Assembly: GCF_001995215.1 (NCBI RefSeq) | Contig: NZ_MUXN01000008.1 | Location: 14,880-78,879 of the forward strand | DNA from: Amycolatopsis azurea DSM 43854 | Lineage (GTDB): Bacteria; Actinomycetota; Actinomycetes; Mycobacteriales; Pseudonocardiaceae | Direction: 5' to 3' | DNA length: 64,000 nucleotides | In this document: positions 35,689-43,875 of the stretch, in pieces | Numbering within the stretch: position 1 is the first letter of the stretch | Layout of the letters: each line of letters opens with the position of its first letter | Translations under genes and position numbers: made by a program | Notes under the pieces: generated by a model | Told to the model about the DNA's origin: nothing | What the model saw: only the letters and a program-made list of their open reading frames with translations | Databases searched by the model: none

Positions 35689-36501
35689 TCATTCCCCGTG
35701 GTAGTGAAGGCCCGTGCGCTTCAGGACGACCCAGCGCTCACCGGGCCGGTCCGCGACGACCGGATACCACCTCGGGGCGACCGCGGCGGTCAGCTCGTCA
35801 CCCCGGTCGATGAGTGAACTCACCGCGGGTTCATTCACCACGATGAGCGCGGACCAGTCGACGTGCGCCAGCAGATCGTCTTCGGTGACCCCGAACCGGT
35901 CGTCCAGGACGGTGACCAGGTCGTGCCCGGTGTCCGGGCCGGAGTGGACTTCTTCGACGTCGGGTATGTCTTCGACCTCGGCGTCGACCTCTTCGAAGTC
36001 GTCCTCATCTTCGTCGTCTTCGCGTTCTTCGGACCACACGTGGTGGTCGAGCCGCGAGATGGCGTTGCTCAGGTCGAAGGCCTGTTCGTCGGTCATGCAC
36101 AGGGTCACGGTGTGTCCGTCGGTCAGCGTGAACGTCAGTTCCGCCTCCGGGTAGCCACTGGTGCCGGGTTCCGCCTCGACCATGCCCGCCACGGTCCCCG
36201 CCAGTGCCGTGGGCGCGGGGCTCGTGCTCCATTCCAGTGACGGCAGGTTCGCGGCCATCTCCAGGACGCAGGTCGCGGCGGTCCAGAACGCCTCCTTGTC
36301 CCGGAAGTCCTTGCGGCTGCCGGTCAGGGTCCGGCCACCGCCCAGTGGTTCGGTGCGGGCGTCGATCCGGCCACGGCCGGTCTCGTTCTCCCAGACCGCG
36401 GTGACCGTGACCCGGTTGGCCAGCCGTTTGCGGTAGTTCTCGATGTGGCCCTCCCTGGCGAGTTCCCAGCCGTTCACCGTCTCGGGCCAAGCGTCGTTCA
36501 C
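35689..36501 (-). CDS. Acidic protein of unknown function
   Basis: 270 residues, no TM or signal. The N-terminal half is beta-rich (VTVTAVWENETGRGRIDART, then GSRKDFRDKEAFWTAATCVL, then ELTFTLTDGHTVTLCMTDEQ). A very acidic linker (about 155-180) leads to a second small domain (DWSALIVVNEPAVSSLIDRG). GTG 36501 with AAAGGA upstream. No family recognised. It is divergent from the mutasome operon. Confidence 0.65.
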   Translation of the reverse strand: MNDAWPETVNGWELAREGHIENYRKRLANRVTVTAVWENETGRGRIDARTEPLGGGRTLTGSRKDFRDKEAFWTAATCVLEMAANLPSLEWSTSPAPTALAGTVAGMVEAEPGTSGYPEAELTFTLTDGHTVTLCMTDEQAFDLSNAISRLDHHVWSEEREDDEDEDDFEEVDAEVEDIPDVEEVHSGPDTGHDLVTVLDDRFGVTEDDLLAHVDWSALIVVNEPAVSSLIDRGDELTAAVAPRWYPVVADRPGERWVVLKRTGLHYHGE

Positions 36502-36574
36502 TGCGGGTTTTCCTTTCCGGCGCGGGGATTCCCGGTCTCGGACGTGACAGGTCCGGTGATCGTTCCCACCTCGC

Positions 36575-36603
36575 TTGACAACCGCCGCGGCACCCGGTCT
36601 ACT
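36575..36603 (+). promoter_or_regulatory. Promoter of the SOS mutasome operon
   Basis: -35 TTGACA (36575-36580), 17-base spacer, -10 TCTACT (36598-36603). Transcription should start near 36610, directly at the LexA box. Confidence 0.75.
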
Positions 36604-36610
36604 GGAGGTA

Positions 36611-36626
36611 TCGAACAAGCGTTCGA
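36611..36626 (+). promoter_or_regulatory. LexA (SOS) box of imuA'-imuB-dnaE2
   Basis: TCGAAC-AAGC-GTTCGA, a perfect match to the actinobacterial LexA consensus. It sits just downstream of the promoter, where bound LexA would block initiation. Known mutasome operons are LexA-controlled in the same way. Confidence 0.92.
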
Positions 36627-36701
36627 AGTGCCGCCTTCCCCGTGGCGCGTCCAGTTCCGTCCACAAAGGACGGTCTAGATGTCGTGGGGAGGCGGGGTCC
36701 G

Positions 36702-37415
36702 GTGACAGCGGAGGTGGTCGAGGCACGGGCCTTGCCGTTGGCGAGGCTGGCGGCCTTGCCGGGAGTGAGCACGGCCAGTGGCGTGGCTTCCGCGGCCGAA
36801 CACGCGAGGACGACGGGAAGGGTGCTCCCGGTGTCCCCGGCGTTGTCCGGTCTGCTGCCCGCTGCGGGGCTCCGGCGCGGGAGCACCGTTTCGGTGCTGG
36901 GGTCCACGTCACTGATGCTCACCCTGCTGGCCGCCGCGACCGCCGGCGGTGCGTGGGCGGTCGCGGTCGGCCTGCCCGCGCTCGGGGTGGTCGCCGCCGC
37001 GGAACTCGGGGTCGAGGTGGGCAGGCTGGCGCTGGTCCCCCGTCCTGGCGCCGAGTTCCCGGCGGTGACCGCGGCCCTGCTCGACGGCTTCGATCTCGTG
37101 GTCGTCGGCCCGGGGTTCGCCCGGCCCGACGTGGCGAGACGGCTGTCCGCCCGCGCGCGCAACCGTGGTTCGGTCCTGCTCTCACTGGGTTCCTGGCCCG
37201 GTGCGGAGGTCGAGCTGAGCTGTCGGCGCTCACGCTGGACGGGTCTCACCGGCGACGGCGCGGGCTACCTGCGCGCTCGTGAGGTGGAGGTACGGACGGG
37301 TGGCCGGGGTGCGGCCGCCCGCCCGATGTCGGCGTTGCTGCGGTTTCCCGGCGAGGGCGAGGTGCGGAAGGCCGACTTCCCCACGCCGGTCGCGGCGAGG
37401 TGGGGGACGGCGTGA
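36702..37415 (+). CDS. imuA': ImuA'-type mutasome accessory protein
   Basis: 237 residues, a RecA-like fold without a functional Walker A (LGSTSLMLT where GxxxxGK[ST] would be). In mycobacteria ImuA' acts with ImuB and DnaE2 in damage-induced mutagenesis. Landmarks: LSGLLPAAGLRRGSTVSVLG, AAELGVEVGRLALVPRPG, GFDLVVVGPGFARPDVARRL. GTG 36702, with a GGGGAGG site upstream, is preferred; GTG 36642 would add 20 residues. Its stop overlaps the imuB start (GTGA). Confidence 0.88.
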   Translation: MTAEVVEARALPLARLAALPGVSTASGVASAAEHARTTGRVLPVSPALSGLLPAAGLRRGSTVSVLGSTSLMLTLLAAATAGGAWAVAVGLPALGVVAAAELGVEVGRLALVPRPGAEFPAVTAALLDGFDLVVVGPGFARPDVARRLSARARNRGSVLLSLGSWPGAEVELSCRRSRWTGLTGDGAGYLRAREVEVRTGGRGAAARPMSALLRFPGEGEVRKADFPTPVAARWGTA

Positions 37416-39031
37416 ACCCACCTCTGCGCATGCTGGTGCTGTGGTGCCCGGACTGGCCCGCGGTCGCCGCGGCGACCGTCGCGGGCGAGCCTGTCGGCCG
37501 CCCGGCCGCGGTCTTCTCGGCGAACCGCGTGGTCGCCTGCACCGCGGTCGCCCGAGGGTACGGCGTCCGTCGCGGGATGCGGCGGCGCGAGGCCCAGTCC
37601 TGTTGCCCGGAGCTGGCGGTCTTCGGCGAGGACGACGGCCGTGACGCCCGGCTCTTCGAGTCCGTCGCGAGGGCGGTGGAGGAGCTGGCCGTCGGCGTCG
37701 AGGTGGTACGCCCGGGGATCGTCGCCGTCCCGGTCGACGGCGCGGCCGGGTACTTCGGCGGCGAACACGGCCTCCTCGAACGGCTGGTGGACGAGGTGTC
37801 CGTGGCGGCGGGGGTGGAATGCCAGGTCGGCGTCGCCGACGGCCTGTTCGCCGCGACGCTCGCCGCCCGTCGTTCGACGCTGGTCGATCCCGGTGGGACG
37901 GCGGACTTCCTGGCCCCGCTGCCCATCCGCGAGCTCGACCAGCCCGAAGCGGGCCGAACCGAACTGGTCACCTTGCTCAAACAGCTCGGCCTTCGCACGT
38001 TGGGCGCCTTCGCGGCGCTCGACGAGAGCGACGTCTCCGCGCGGTTCGGCATGGAGGGCGTACTCGCGCACCGGCTGGCGCGGGGACGGTCCGAACGGCC
38101 GCCGTCGCGCCGTCGGCCGCCACCGGAACTCTCGCTCGCGAAGGCGTTCGACCCGCCGATCGACCGGATCGACGCCGCCGCGTTCGTGGCGAAGGCACTC
38201 GGCGAACGCTTTCACGCCGGGCTTTCCGCGCACGGGCTGGCCTGCACCCGCCTCGGCATCTACGCCACCACCGAGACCGGTGAACAACTCGGCCGGGTGT
38301 GGCGCTGCGCCGAACCGTTGACCCCGCTCGGCGTCGCGGACAGGGTGCGCTGGCAGTTCGAAGGCTGGCTGAAGGTCAAGGACACCTCGGCGCGGCCCCG
38401 GTCCGGCGTCGTCCGGCTGCGGCTGGAGCCGGAGGAGACCGTCGAAGGCCGGTCGCTGCAACTCGGGTTGTGGCGAACGGGCGCGACGGGCACGTTGCGC
38501 CCCGCTACCGAGGACGAAGGGCTGTCCGGCGAGCGTGCCGGTCGCGCACTGGTGCGGGTGCAGGGGTTGCTCGGCCCGGAGAGCGTCTTCACCGCGGTGC
38601 TCGACGGTGGCCGCGATCCCGTCGAGCGCGTCCGGCTGGTGCCGTGGGGCGACAGGCGGGAGAAGTCGGCGCAGGCGGACGCGAACTGGGCCGGGAGGCT
38701 CCCGTCGCCCTCCCCGGCGACGGTGTTCGCCCGGCCGGTGCCCGCCCAGGTGCTGGACGAGAACGGGCGCGTCGTGGAGATCACCGCGCGACGCCGGGTC
38801 ACCGCCGCGCCGTTCGTCGTGAGTTTCGAGGGCGACGAGCCGCGCGAGGTCCTCGCCTGGGCCGGGCCTTGGCTGGTCGGCGTCCGGGCCGGGGCGGGGC
38901 ACGCCCGGTCGGGCACCCGGATCCGGTTGCAGGTGCTGCTGGCCGACGGGGACGACGCCGAGGAGGCGGTGCTGCTCCGCTTCGAACACCACAGGAATCC
39001 GATGTGGACACTGGAAGGGAAGTACGACTGA
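37412..39031 (+). CDS. imuB: ImuB, catalytically inactive Y-family polymerase
   Basis: 539 residues. Y-family polymerase fold: LRMLVLWCPDWPAVAAATVA at the N terminus, ARGYGVRRGMRRREAQSCCP, then the palm. The catalytic SxDE of active Y polymerases reads PVDG (VAVPVDGAAGYFGG), so the catalytic Glu is missing, as in known ImuB proteins. It is thought to bridge ImuA', DnaE2 and the sliding clamp. GTG start overlaps the imuA' stop by four bases. The C-terminal OB-like part ends HHRNPMWTLEGKYD. Confidence 0.93.
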   Translation: MNPPLRMLVLWCPDWPAVAAATVAGEPVGRPAAVFSANRVVACTAVARGYGVRRGMRRREAQSCCPELAVFGEDDGRDARLFESVARAVEELAVGVEVVRPGIVAVPVDGAAGYFGGEHGLLERLVDEVSVAAGVECQVGVADGLFAATLAARRSTLVDPGGTADFLAPLPIRELDQPEAGRTELVTLLKQLGLRTLGAFAALDESDVSARFGMEGVLAHRLARGRSERPPSRRRPPPELSLAKAFDPPIDRIDAAAFVAKALGERFHAGLSAHGLACTRLGIYATTETGEQLGRVWRCAEPLTPLGVADRVRWQFEGWLKVKDTSARPRSGVVRLRLEPEETVEGRSLQLGLWRTGATGTLRPATEDEGLSGERAGRALVRVQGLLGPESVFTAVLDGGRDPVERVRLVPWGDRREKSAQADANWAGRLPSPSPATVFARPVPAQVLDENGRVVEITARRRVTAAPFVVSFEGDEPREVLAWAGPWLVGVRAGAGHARSGTRIRLQVLLADGDDAEEAVLLRFEHHRNPMWTLEGKYD

Positions 39032-39033
39032 AC

Positions 39034-39186
39034 ATGGACGAGGAGTACACGCGGCTGGTGCGGCGCTGGCTGGAGGAACCGGCCATCCCGGTGCAGCGTG
39101 CGGAGTTGGACACGGCCTGGGCGGCGTGCGTCCCGCGAGCGGAAGTGTTCGTCCCCGCGCCGAGACGCTCGACCGAGAACCGGTGA
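39034..39186 (+). CDS. 50-residue ORF between imuB and dnaE2
   Basis: A 50-residue ORF: starts MDEEYTRLVRRWLEEPAIPV and ends PAPRRSTENR; acidic start, basic end, probably one helix (about 3-14). ATG lies two bases after the imuB stop with GAAGGGA upstream, and its stop overlaps the dnaE2 GTG in GTGA. The tight fit on both sides suggests it is translated and couples imuB to dnaE2 translation. It does not resemble DUF6504, which sits in this place in some actinobacteria. Function unknown. Confidence 0.65.
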   Translation: MDEEYTRLVRRWLEEPAIPVQRAELDTAWAACVPRAEVFVPAPRRSTENR

Positions 39187-42100
39187 CCGATGGGCTGAAC
39201 AATCCTCCGCGGCCATGGAAGGATCTCGCTCGCGAACTCGCGGGCGAGGTCCAGCCCGGCGACGGCGGTGACAGCCCCGCGTGGAGCGCCAAACGGGAGG
39301 GCTACCGGCGGCCCCCGGATCTGACGTGGCAGAGCGGCGAAGACGACGGGGCCACCACGCGCCGGGTGCCGTACGCCGAACTGCACTGTCATTCGAACTT
39401 CAGCTTCCTCGACGGCGCGAGCCATCCCGAGGAACTGGTGGAGGAGGCCGCTCGGCTGGGCCTGGACGCGATCGCGCTCACCGATCACGACGGCATGTAC
39501 GGCGTGGTGCGCTTCGCCGAAGCGGCCAGGGAACTGGGCGTGCACACCGTCTTCGGCACGGAGCTCAGCTTCGGCCTGTCCGGACCGCAGAACGGGTTCG
39601 CCGATCCCGAGGGCGAGCATCTCCTGTTGCTGGCCAAGCAACAGGACGGCTACCTGAGCCTGAACCGCGCGATCACCGCCGGTCAGCTGTACGGCTTCGA
39701 CAGGGACTCGTTGTCGCCCAAGGAAAGGGCGGAGAAAGGCAGGCCGGTCTACGACCTGCGCGCGGTCGCCGAAGAGGTCGACGGGAAGTGCGTCGTGCTC
39801 ACCGGCTGCCGCAAGGGCGCGGTGCGCAAGGCGCTCGTGACCGAAGGCCCCGCCGCGGCCGTCGAGAGACTGAAGGAGCTCATCGACTGCTTCGGCGGGG
39901 AAAACGTCTACGTCGAACTCATCGACCACACGCTTCCCCTGGACAGCACGCACAACGACCTGCTGAGCGAGATGGCACAGGAGTTCGGGCTCCCGACGGT
40001 GGCGACCACGGCCGCGCACTACGCCCGCCCGGAACGGGCCCCGCTCGCCGACGCGCTCAGCGCCATCCGCGCCCGGCGCGGGCTGGAGGAGATGGAGGGC
40101 TGGCTGCCCGCCGCGGGGACGGCGTTCCTGCGGTCGGGGGAGGAGATGGCCGAGATCTTCAAGCGGTATCCGGGCGCGGTGCAGCGGGCGGCGCTGCTCG
40201 GCCGGGAATGCGCGTTCGAGCTTCACCACATCGAGCCGAAGCTGCCTCCGTTCGAAGTGCCGGAGGGGCACGACGAAGCGTCGTATTTGCGTTACCTCAC
40301 CAAGGAAGGCGCGAAGGAGCACGAGAAGAACAAGTCCCCCGAGTACCGCAGAAAAGCCCGGAAGCTGATCGAGCACGAACTGGACATCATCGAAGAACTG
40401 GGCTTCCCCGGCTACTTCCTGATCGTCTGGGACATCGTGCGGTTCTGCCGGGACAACAAAATCCTTTGCCAGGGCCGGGGCTCGGCCGCGAATTCGGCGG
40501 TCTGCTACGCGCTCGGCATCACCAAGGTCGACGCCGTGCGCTACGGCCTGCTCTTCGAACGGTTCCTCGCCCCGGATCGCGACGGCTATCCGGACATCGA
40601 CCTCGACATCGAATCCGATCGCCGCGAAGAGGCGATCCAGTACGTCTACGGGAAATACGGGCGGCTGAACACCGCGCAGGTGGCGAACGTGATCACCTAC
40701 CGGGCACGGTCCGCGGTCCGGGACGCGGCGCGGGGGCTGGGGTACTCGCCCGGCCAGCAGGACGCGTGGAGCAAGCAGATCGACCGCTGGGGCGCGTTGC
40801 GGGCCACGGAGAAGGACCACGACCACGACATCCCGGAAGAGGTCGTGGAACTCGCTTGCGCGCTCGAGGACTTCCCCCGGCATCTCGGCATCCATTCCGG
40901 CGGGATGGTGATCTGCGAACAACCGGTGAGCGAGGTCGTGCCGATCGAATGGGCACGAATGGAGAACCGCAGCGTCGTGCAGTGGGAGAAGGACGACTGC
41001 GCCGCCGCGGGATTGGTCAAATTCGATCTGCTCGGACTCGGGATGTTGTCGGCCCTGCACTATATGATAGATCTCGTCCACGACCACAAAGGGGAAGAGG
41101 TCGACATCTCCGAACTGGATCTCAAGGACCAGAACATCTACGAAATGCTCTGCCGCGCGGACGCGATCGGCGTCTTCCAAGTGGAGAGCCGCGCTCAGCT
41201 GGCGACCCTGCCTCGCTTGCGTCCCAAGAAGTTCTACGATCTGGCGGTCGAGGTCGCGCTCATCCGGCCCGGCCCGATCCAGGGTGGTTCGGTGCATCCC
41301 TACATCCGGCGCAAGAACGGCCAGGAGAAATGGGATTTCGACCATCCGAAACTGGCCAAGGCGCTGGGAAAGACCCTCGGCGTCCCGTTGTTCCAGGAAC
41401 AGATGATGCAGATCGCCCTCGACGTCGCCGATTTCAGCCCGGCGGAGGCGGACCAGTTACGGCACGCGATGGGCGCCAAACGTTCCGAACAGAAGATGGA
41501 ACGGCTCAAACGGCGGTTCCTCGAAGGCGCCGCGAAGAACGGCATCGAAGGTGAGCTGGCCGAGAAGATCTTCGGCAAGCTCAAGGCGTTCGCGAATTTC
41601 GGCTTCCCGGAGAGTCACGCGCTGAGTTTCGCCCTGCTGGTGTTCGCGAGCGCGTACTTCAAGTACTACCACCCGGACGCGTTCCTGGCGGGGCTGCTGC
41701 GCGCCCAGCCGATGGGGTTCTACTCGCCGCAGTCGCTGGTCGCCGACGCGCGGCGGCACGGGGTGCGGGTGCTCGGCCCGGACATCAACGCGAGCCTCCC
41801 GCACGCGACGCTGGAACCCTTGCCGGAAGGGGGAGAGCTGCTCGCCGTGCGGGGCGGCCTGTCCACCGTGCGGATGATCGGCGAGAACCTGGCGCAGGAG
41901 ATCGTCGGGGAACGGGAACGCGCCGGCCCGTTCGCCGATCTGCCCGAGGTCGCCCGGCGGGTGCGGCTGACCACGCCGCAGGTCGAGGCGCTGGCCGCGG
42001 CCGGCGCGTTCGGTTGTTTCGGCGAGAGCAGGCGAAGCGCGCTCTGGGCGGCGGGCGCGGTCGCCGACGAGAGCCTGGAGAAACTGCCGGGGCTCACCAC

Positions 42101-42542
42101 CGGGGCCAAAGCGCCGATGCTGCCGGGAATGGACGCGATCGACGTCGCGGCCGCGGACGTCTGGGCCACCGGGGTGTCGCCGGACAGCTTCCCGACCCAG
42201 TTCATCCGGGAGAACCTCGACGAACTCGGCGTCGTCACGGCGGAGGGCCTGCGCGCGGTCCCGCATGGCGCACGGGTGCTGACCGGCGGCGCGGTGACCC
42301 ATCGCCAGCGGCCGGCGACCGCGGGCGGCGTCACCTTCATGAACCTCGAAGACGAGACCGGGATGATCAACATCATCTGCACGATGGGCGTGTGGCAGCG
42401 CTATCACCGGGTCGCCCGCGGCAGTCCCGCGCTGCTGGTCCGCGGCGTGGTCGAGCGCACCGGCGAGGTGGTGAACGTGCTCGCCGAACAGATCCGGCAC
42501 CTGCCGCTGCGGATCACCGCCAAGTCCCGTGACTTCCACTGA
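39183..42542 (+). CDS. dnaE2: Error-prone DNA polymerase III alpha subunit DnaE2
   Basis: 1119 residues, the SOS-induced C-family polymerase of the mutasome. PHP domain at about 58-270 (YAELHCHSNFSFLDGASHPE); polymerase core with GRGSAANSAVCYALGIT and the catalytic aspartates in YPDIDLDIESDRREE; RHLGIHSGGMVI; GRxAGxxxPPP-type finger residues replaced by the DnaE2 form; C-terminal OB fold (FMNLEDETGMINIICTMGVW). The GTG start overlaps the stop of the 50-residue ORF. It inserts opposite damaged template and causes induced mutation. Confidence 0.95.
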   Translation: MTDGLNNPPRPWKDLARELAGEVQPGDGGDSPAWSAKREGYRRPPDLTWQSGEDDGATTRRVPYAELHCHSNFSFLDGASHPEELVEEAARLGLDAIALTDHDGMYGVVRFAEAARELGVHTVFGTELSFGLSGPQNGFADPEGEHLLLLAKQQDGYLSLNRAITAGQLYGFDRDSLSPKERAEKGRPVYDLRAVAEEVDGKCVVLTGCRKGAVRKALVTEGPAAAVERLKELIDCFGGENVYVELIDHTLPLDSTHNDLLSEMAQEFGLPTVATTAAHYARPERAPLADALSAIRARRGLEEMEGWLPAAGTAFLRSGEEMAEIFKRYPGAVQRAALLGRECAFELHHIEPKLPPFEVPEGHDEASYLRYLTKEGAKEHEKNKSPEYRRKARKLIEHELDIIEELGFPGYFLIVWDIVRFCRDNKILCQGRGSAANSAVCYALGITKVDAVRYGLLFERFLAPDRDGYPDIDLDIESDRREEAIQYVYGKYGRLNTAQVANVITYRARSAVRDAARGLGYSPGQQDAWSKQIDRWGALRATEKDHDHDIPEEVVELACALEDFPRHLGIHSGGMVICEQPVSEVVPIEWARMENRSVVQWEKDDCAAAGLVKFDLLGLGMLSALHYMIDLVHDHKGEEVDISELDLKDQNIYEMLCRADAIGVFQVESRAQLATLPRLRPKKFYDLAVEVALIRPGPIQGGSVHPYIRRKNGQEKWDFDHPKLAKALGKTLGVPLFQEQMMQIALDVADFSPAEADQLRHAMGAKRSEQKMERLKRRFLEGAAKNGIEGELAEKIFGKLKAFANFGFPESHALSFALLVFASAYFKYYHPDAFLAGLLRAQPMGFYSPQSLVADARRHGVRVLGPDINASLPHATLEPLPEGGELLAVRGGLSTVRMIGENLAQEIVGERERAGPFADLPEVARRVRLTTPQVEALAAAGAFGCFGESRRSALWAAGAVADESLEKLPGLTTGAKAPMLPGMDAIDVAAADVWATGVSPDSFPTQFIRENLDELGVVTAEGLRAVPHGARVLTGGAVTHRQRPATAGGVTFMNLEDETGMINIICTMGVWQRYHRVARGSPALLVRGVVERTGEVVNVLAEQIRHLPLRITAKSRDFH

Positions 42543-42649
42543 ACCCCCTTGACGATCACCCGGGGGCCGTGCTGAAGTTCCTGCCAGCGTCGCAGTGCAC
42601 CCGGCAAAGAGACCGTCGCGGGCATGGAGGCGCCGGACCATGGGAAATC

Positions 42650-43159
42650 ATGGAAACCCCTTCTCGGACGAACGGCCGGTTGACGGCGTTCGGAGATCAA
42701 CTCGTTCAGGTTCACAACTGGTTGCGTAAAGAGCTGGCCCTGCTGCACGACGACCTCGGGTCGGTCGCGGAGGGACGCGCCGAGCGGCTGCGCGATCTCC
42801 GGGCGCACTGCCTCACCTTCTGCTCGGCGCTGACCAGGCATCACACCGGCGAGGACGGCGGCGCTTTCCTCGTGCTGGCGGACAAATTCCCCGAGCTGCG
42901 GCCGTCGCTGGAAGAGCTCGCGCACGACCACGGGGTGATGACCGGGATCATCGAACGGCTCGAAGAGCTGGTCGCCGGTGTCGGCCCCGGGTCGAGTCAG
43001 GGCGAGATCCTTGACGTCCAACGGGAATTGGACGGCCTCACCGCGATCATGGAGACGCATTTCCGATACGAGGAGAAGCGGATCGTCGAGGTGCTCAACT
43101 CGCTGGACGTGCCGGAGTGGCGGGAAGCGAAGCCTTCTTTCCTGCTGAAATCTCATTAG
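42650..43159 (+). CDS. Hemerythrin-like HHE-domain protein
   Basis: 169 residues, all helical. His/Glu ligands of the HHE fold: QVHNWLRKE, LTRHHTGED, LAHDHGVM and THFRYEEKRI. Likely binds a di-iron centre for oxygen or nitric-oxide sensing or storage. ATG 42650 is chosen because the longer frame begins in sequence unlike the family. It is 107 bases after dnaE2, with no terminator obvious between. Confidence 0.88.
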   Translation: METPSRTNGRLTAFGDQLVQVHNWLRKELALLHDDLGSVAEGRAERLRDLRAHCLTFCSALTRHHTGEDGGAFLVLADKFPELRPSLEELAHDHGVMTGIIERLEELVAGVGPGSSQGEILDVQRELDGLTAIMETHFRYEEKRIVEVLNSLDVPEWREAKPSFLLKSH

Positions 43160-43227
43160 GACACGATCTGTCCTATACGGCCTCTAGCGTTCTTCTCATC
43201 GCACCAAGACGACTGAGGAGAACTTCG

Positions 43228-43710
43228 ATGACCAACCCGATCCCCGCCGGCTACAACTCGGTCACCCCGTGGATCATCTCGCGCGACGCCGCGGGTGTGA
43301 TCGACTTCCTCAAGCGGGTTTTCGACGCCGAGCCGATGGGCGAACCGGTGTACAGGGAAAACGGGAAGATCGGGCACGCCGAGGTCCGGATCGGCGACTC
43401 GGTCGTCATGCTGTTCGACGCGGAGGACGACTGGATCGAAACCCCGGCGTACCTGCGGCTCTACGTCGAGGACAGCATCGAGACGCAGCGCAGGGCCATC
43501 GAGGCGGGCGCCAAGGAGGTCACGAAGCAGACCGAACTCTTCTTCGGCGACCGCGTCGGCCGGGTCCTCGACCCGTTCGGCAACCTGTGGTGGATCCAGA
43601 CCCGGCTGGTCGACCTCGACTACCCGGAGATGGAGCGCCGGATGAACGACCCGAAGTTCATCGAGGCCATGAACTACGTGGCGAGCGCGAAGATCATCCC
43701 GAGTCGCTGA
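43228..43710 (+). CDS. PhnB-like VOC-family protein
   Basis: 160 residues. Start MTNPIPAGYNSVTPWIISRD is typical of the PhnB/YciC-type VOC group; then FLKRVFDAEPMGEPVYRENG, KIGHAEVRIGDSVVMLFDAE, and DRVGRVLDPFGNLWWIQTRL. ATG with GAGGAG upstream. Its stop lies only 18 bases before the left arm of the candidate retron RNA. Function unknown. Confidence 0.88.
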   Translation: MTNPIPAGYNSVTPWIISRDAAGVIDFLKRVFDAEPMGEPVYRENGKIGHAEVRIGDSVVMLFDAEDDWIETPAYLRLYVEDSIETQRRAIEAGAKEVTKQTELFFGDRVGRVLDPFGNLWWIQTRLVDLDYPEMERRMNDPKFIEAMNYVASAKIIPSR

Positions 43711-43716
43711 ATTCGG

Positions 43717-43722
43717 TAGGGT
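43717..43722 (+). promoter_or_regulatory. -10 box of the candidate retron RNA
   Basis: TAGGGT ends six bases before 43729, so transcription would begin exactly at the left complementary arm. No clear -35 is seen, as is common in this group. Confidence 0.5.
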
Positions 43723-43728
43723 GGTGGA

Positions 43729-43875
43729 GACGCGGAGGTGAGCCGGTGGATCGCCACCCACTCCGGGGCAACCCCGGGGAGCACGAAGTCAGCGAGGCAA
43801 GGCGTCCCGCGCGAGAGCGGCATGCTTCGCGTGCGTGTACGCGCGGATGACAGGAGAAACAGTCACCTCCGCGTC
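43729..43875 (+). ncRNA. Candidate retron msr-msd RNA
   Basis: The 13-base arm GACGCGGAGGTGA (43729-43741) is perfectly complementary to TCACCTCCGCGTC (43863-43875), as expected for retron a1/a2. The arm is followed at once by G43742 in an AGC context, matching the position of the priming guanosine in known retrons. Two tight hairpins follow (GGTGG-ATCG-CCACC, 43745-43758; CCGGGG-CAA-CCCCGG, 43763-43777), typical of msr. A stem CCGCGCG/CGCGCGG (43807-43813 with 43840-43846) would be the msd hairpin. The reverse transcriptase frame begins inside the 3' end. Total 147 bases, a normal retron RNA length. Confidence 0.7.
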
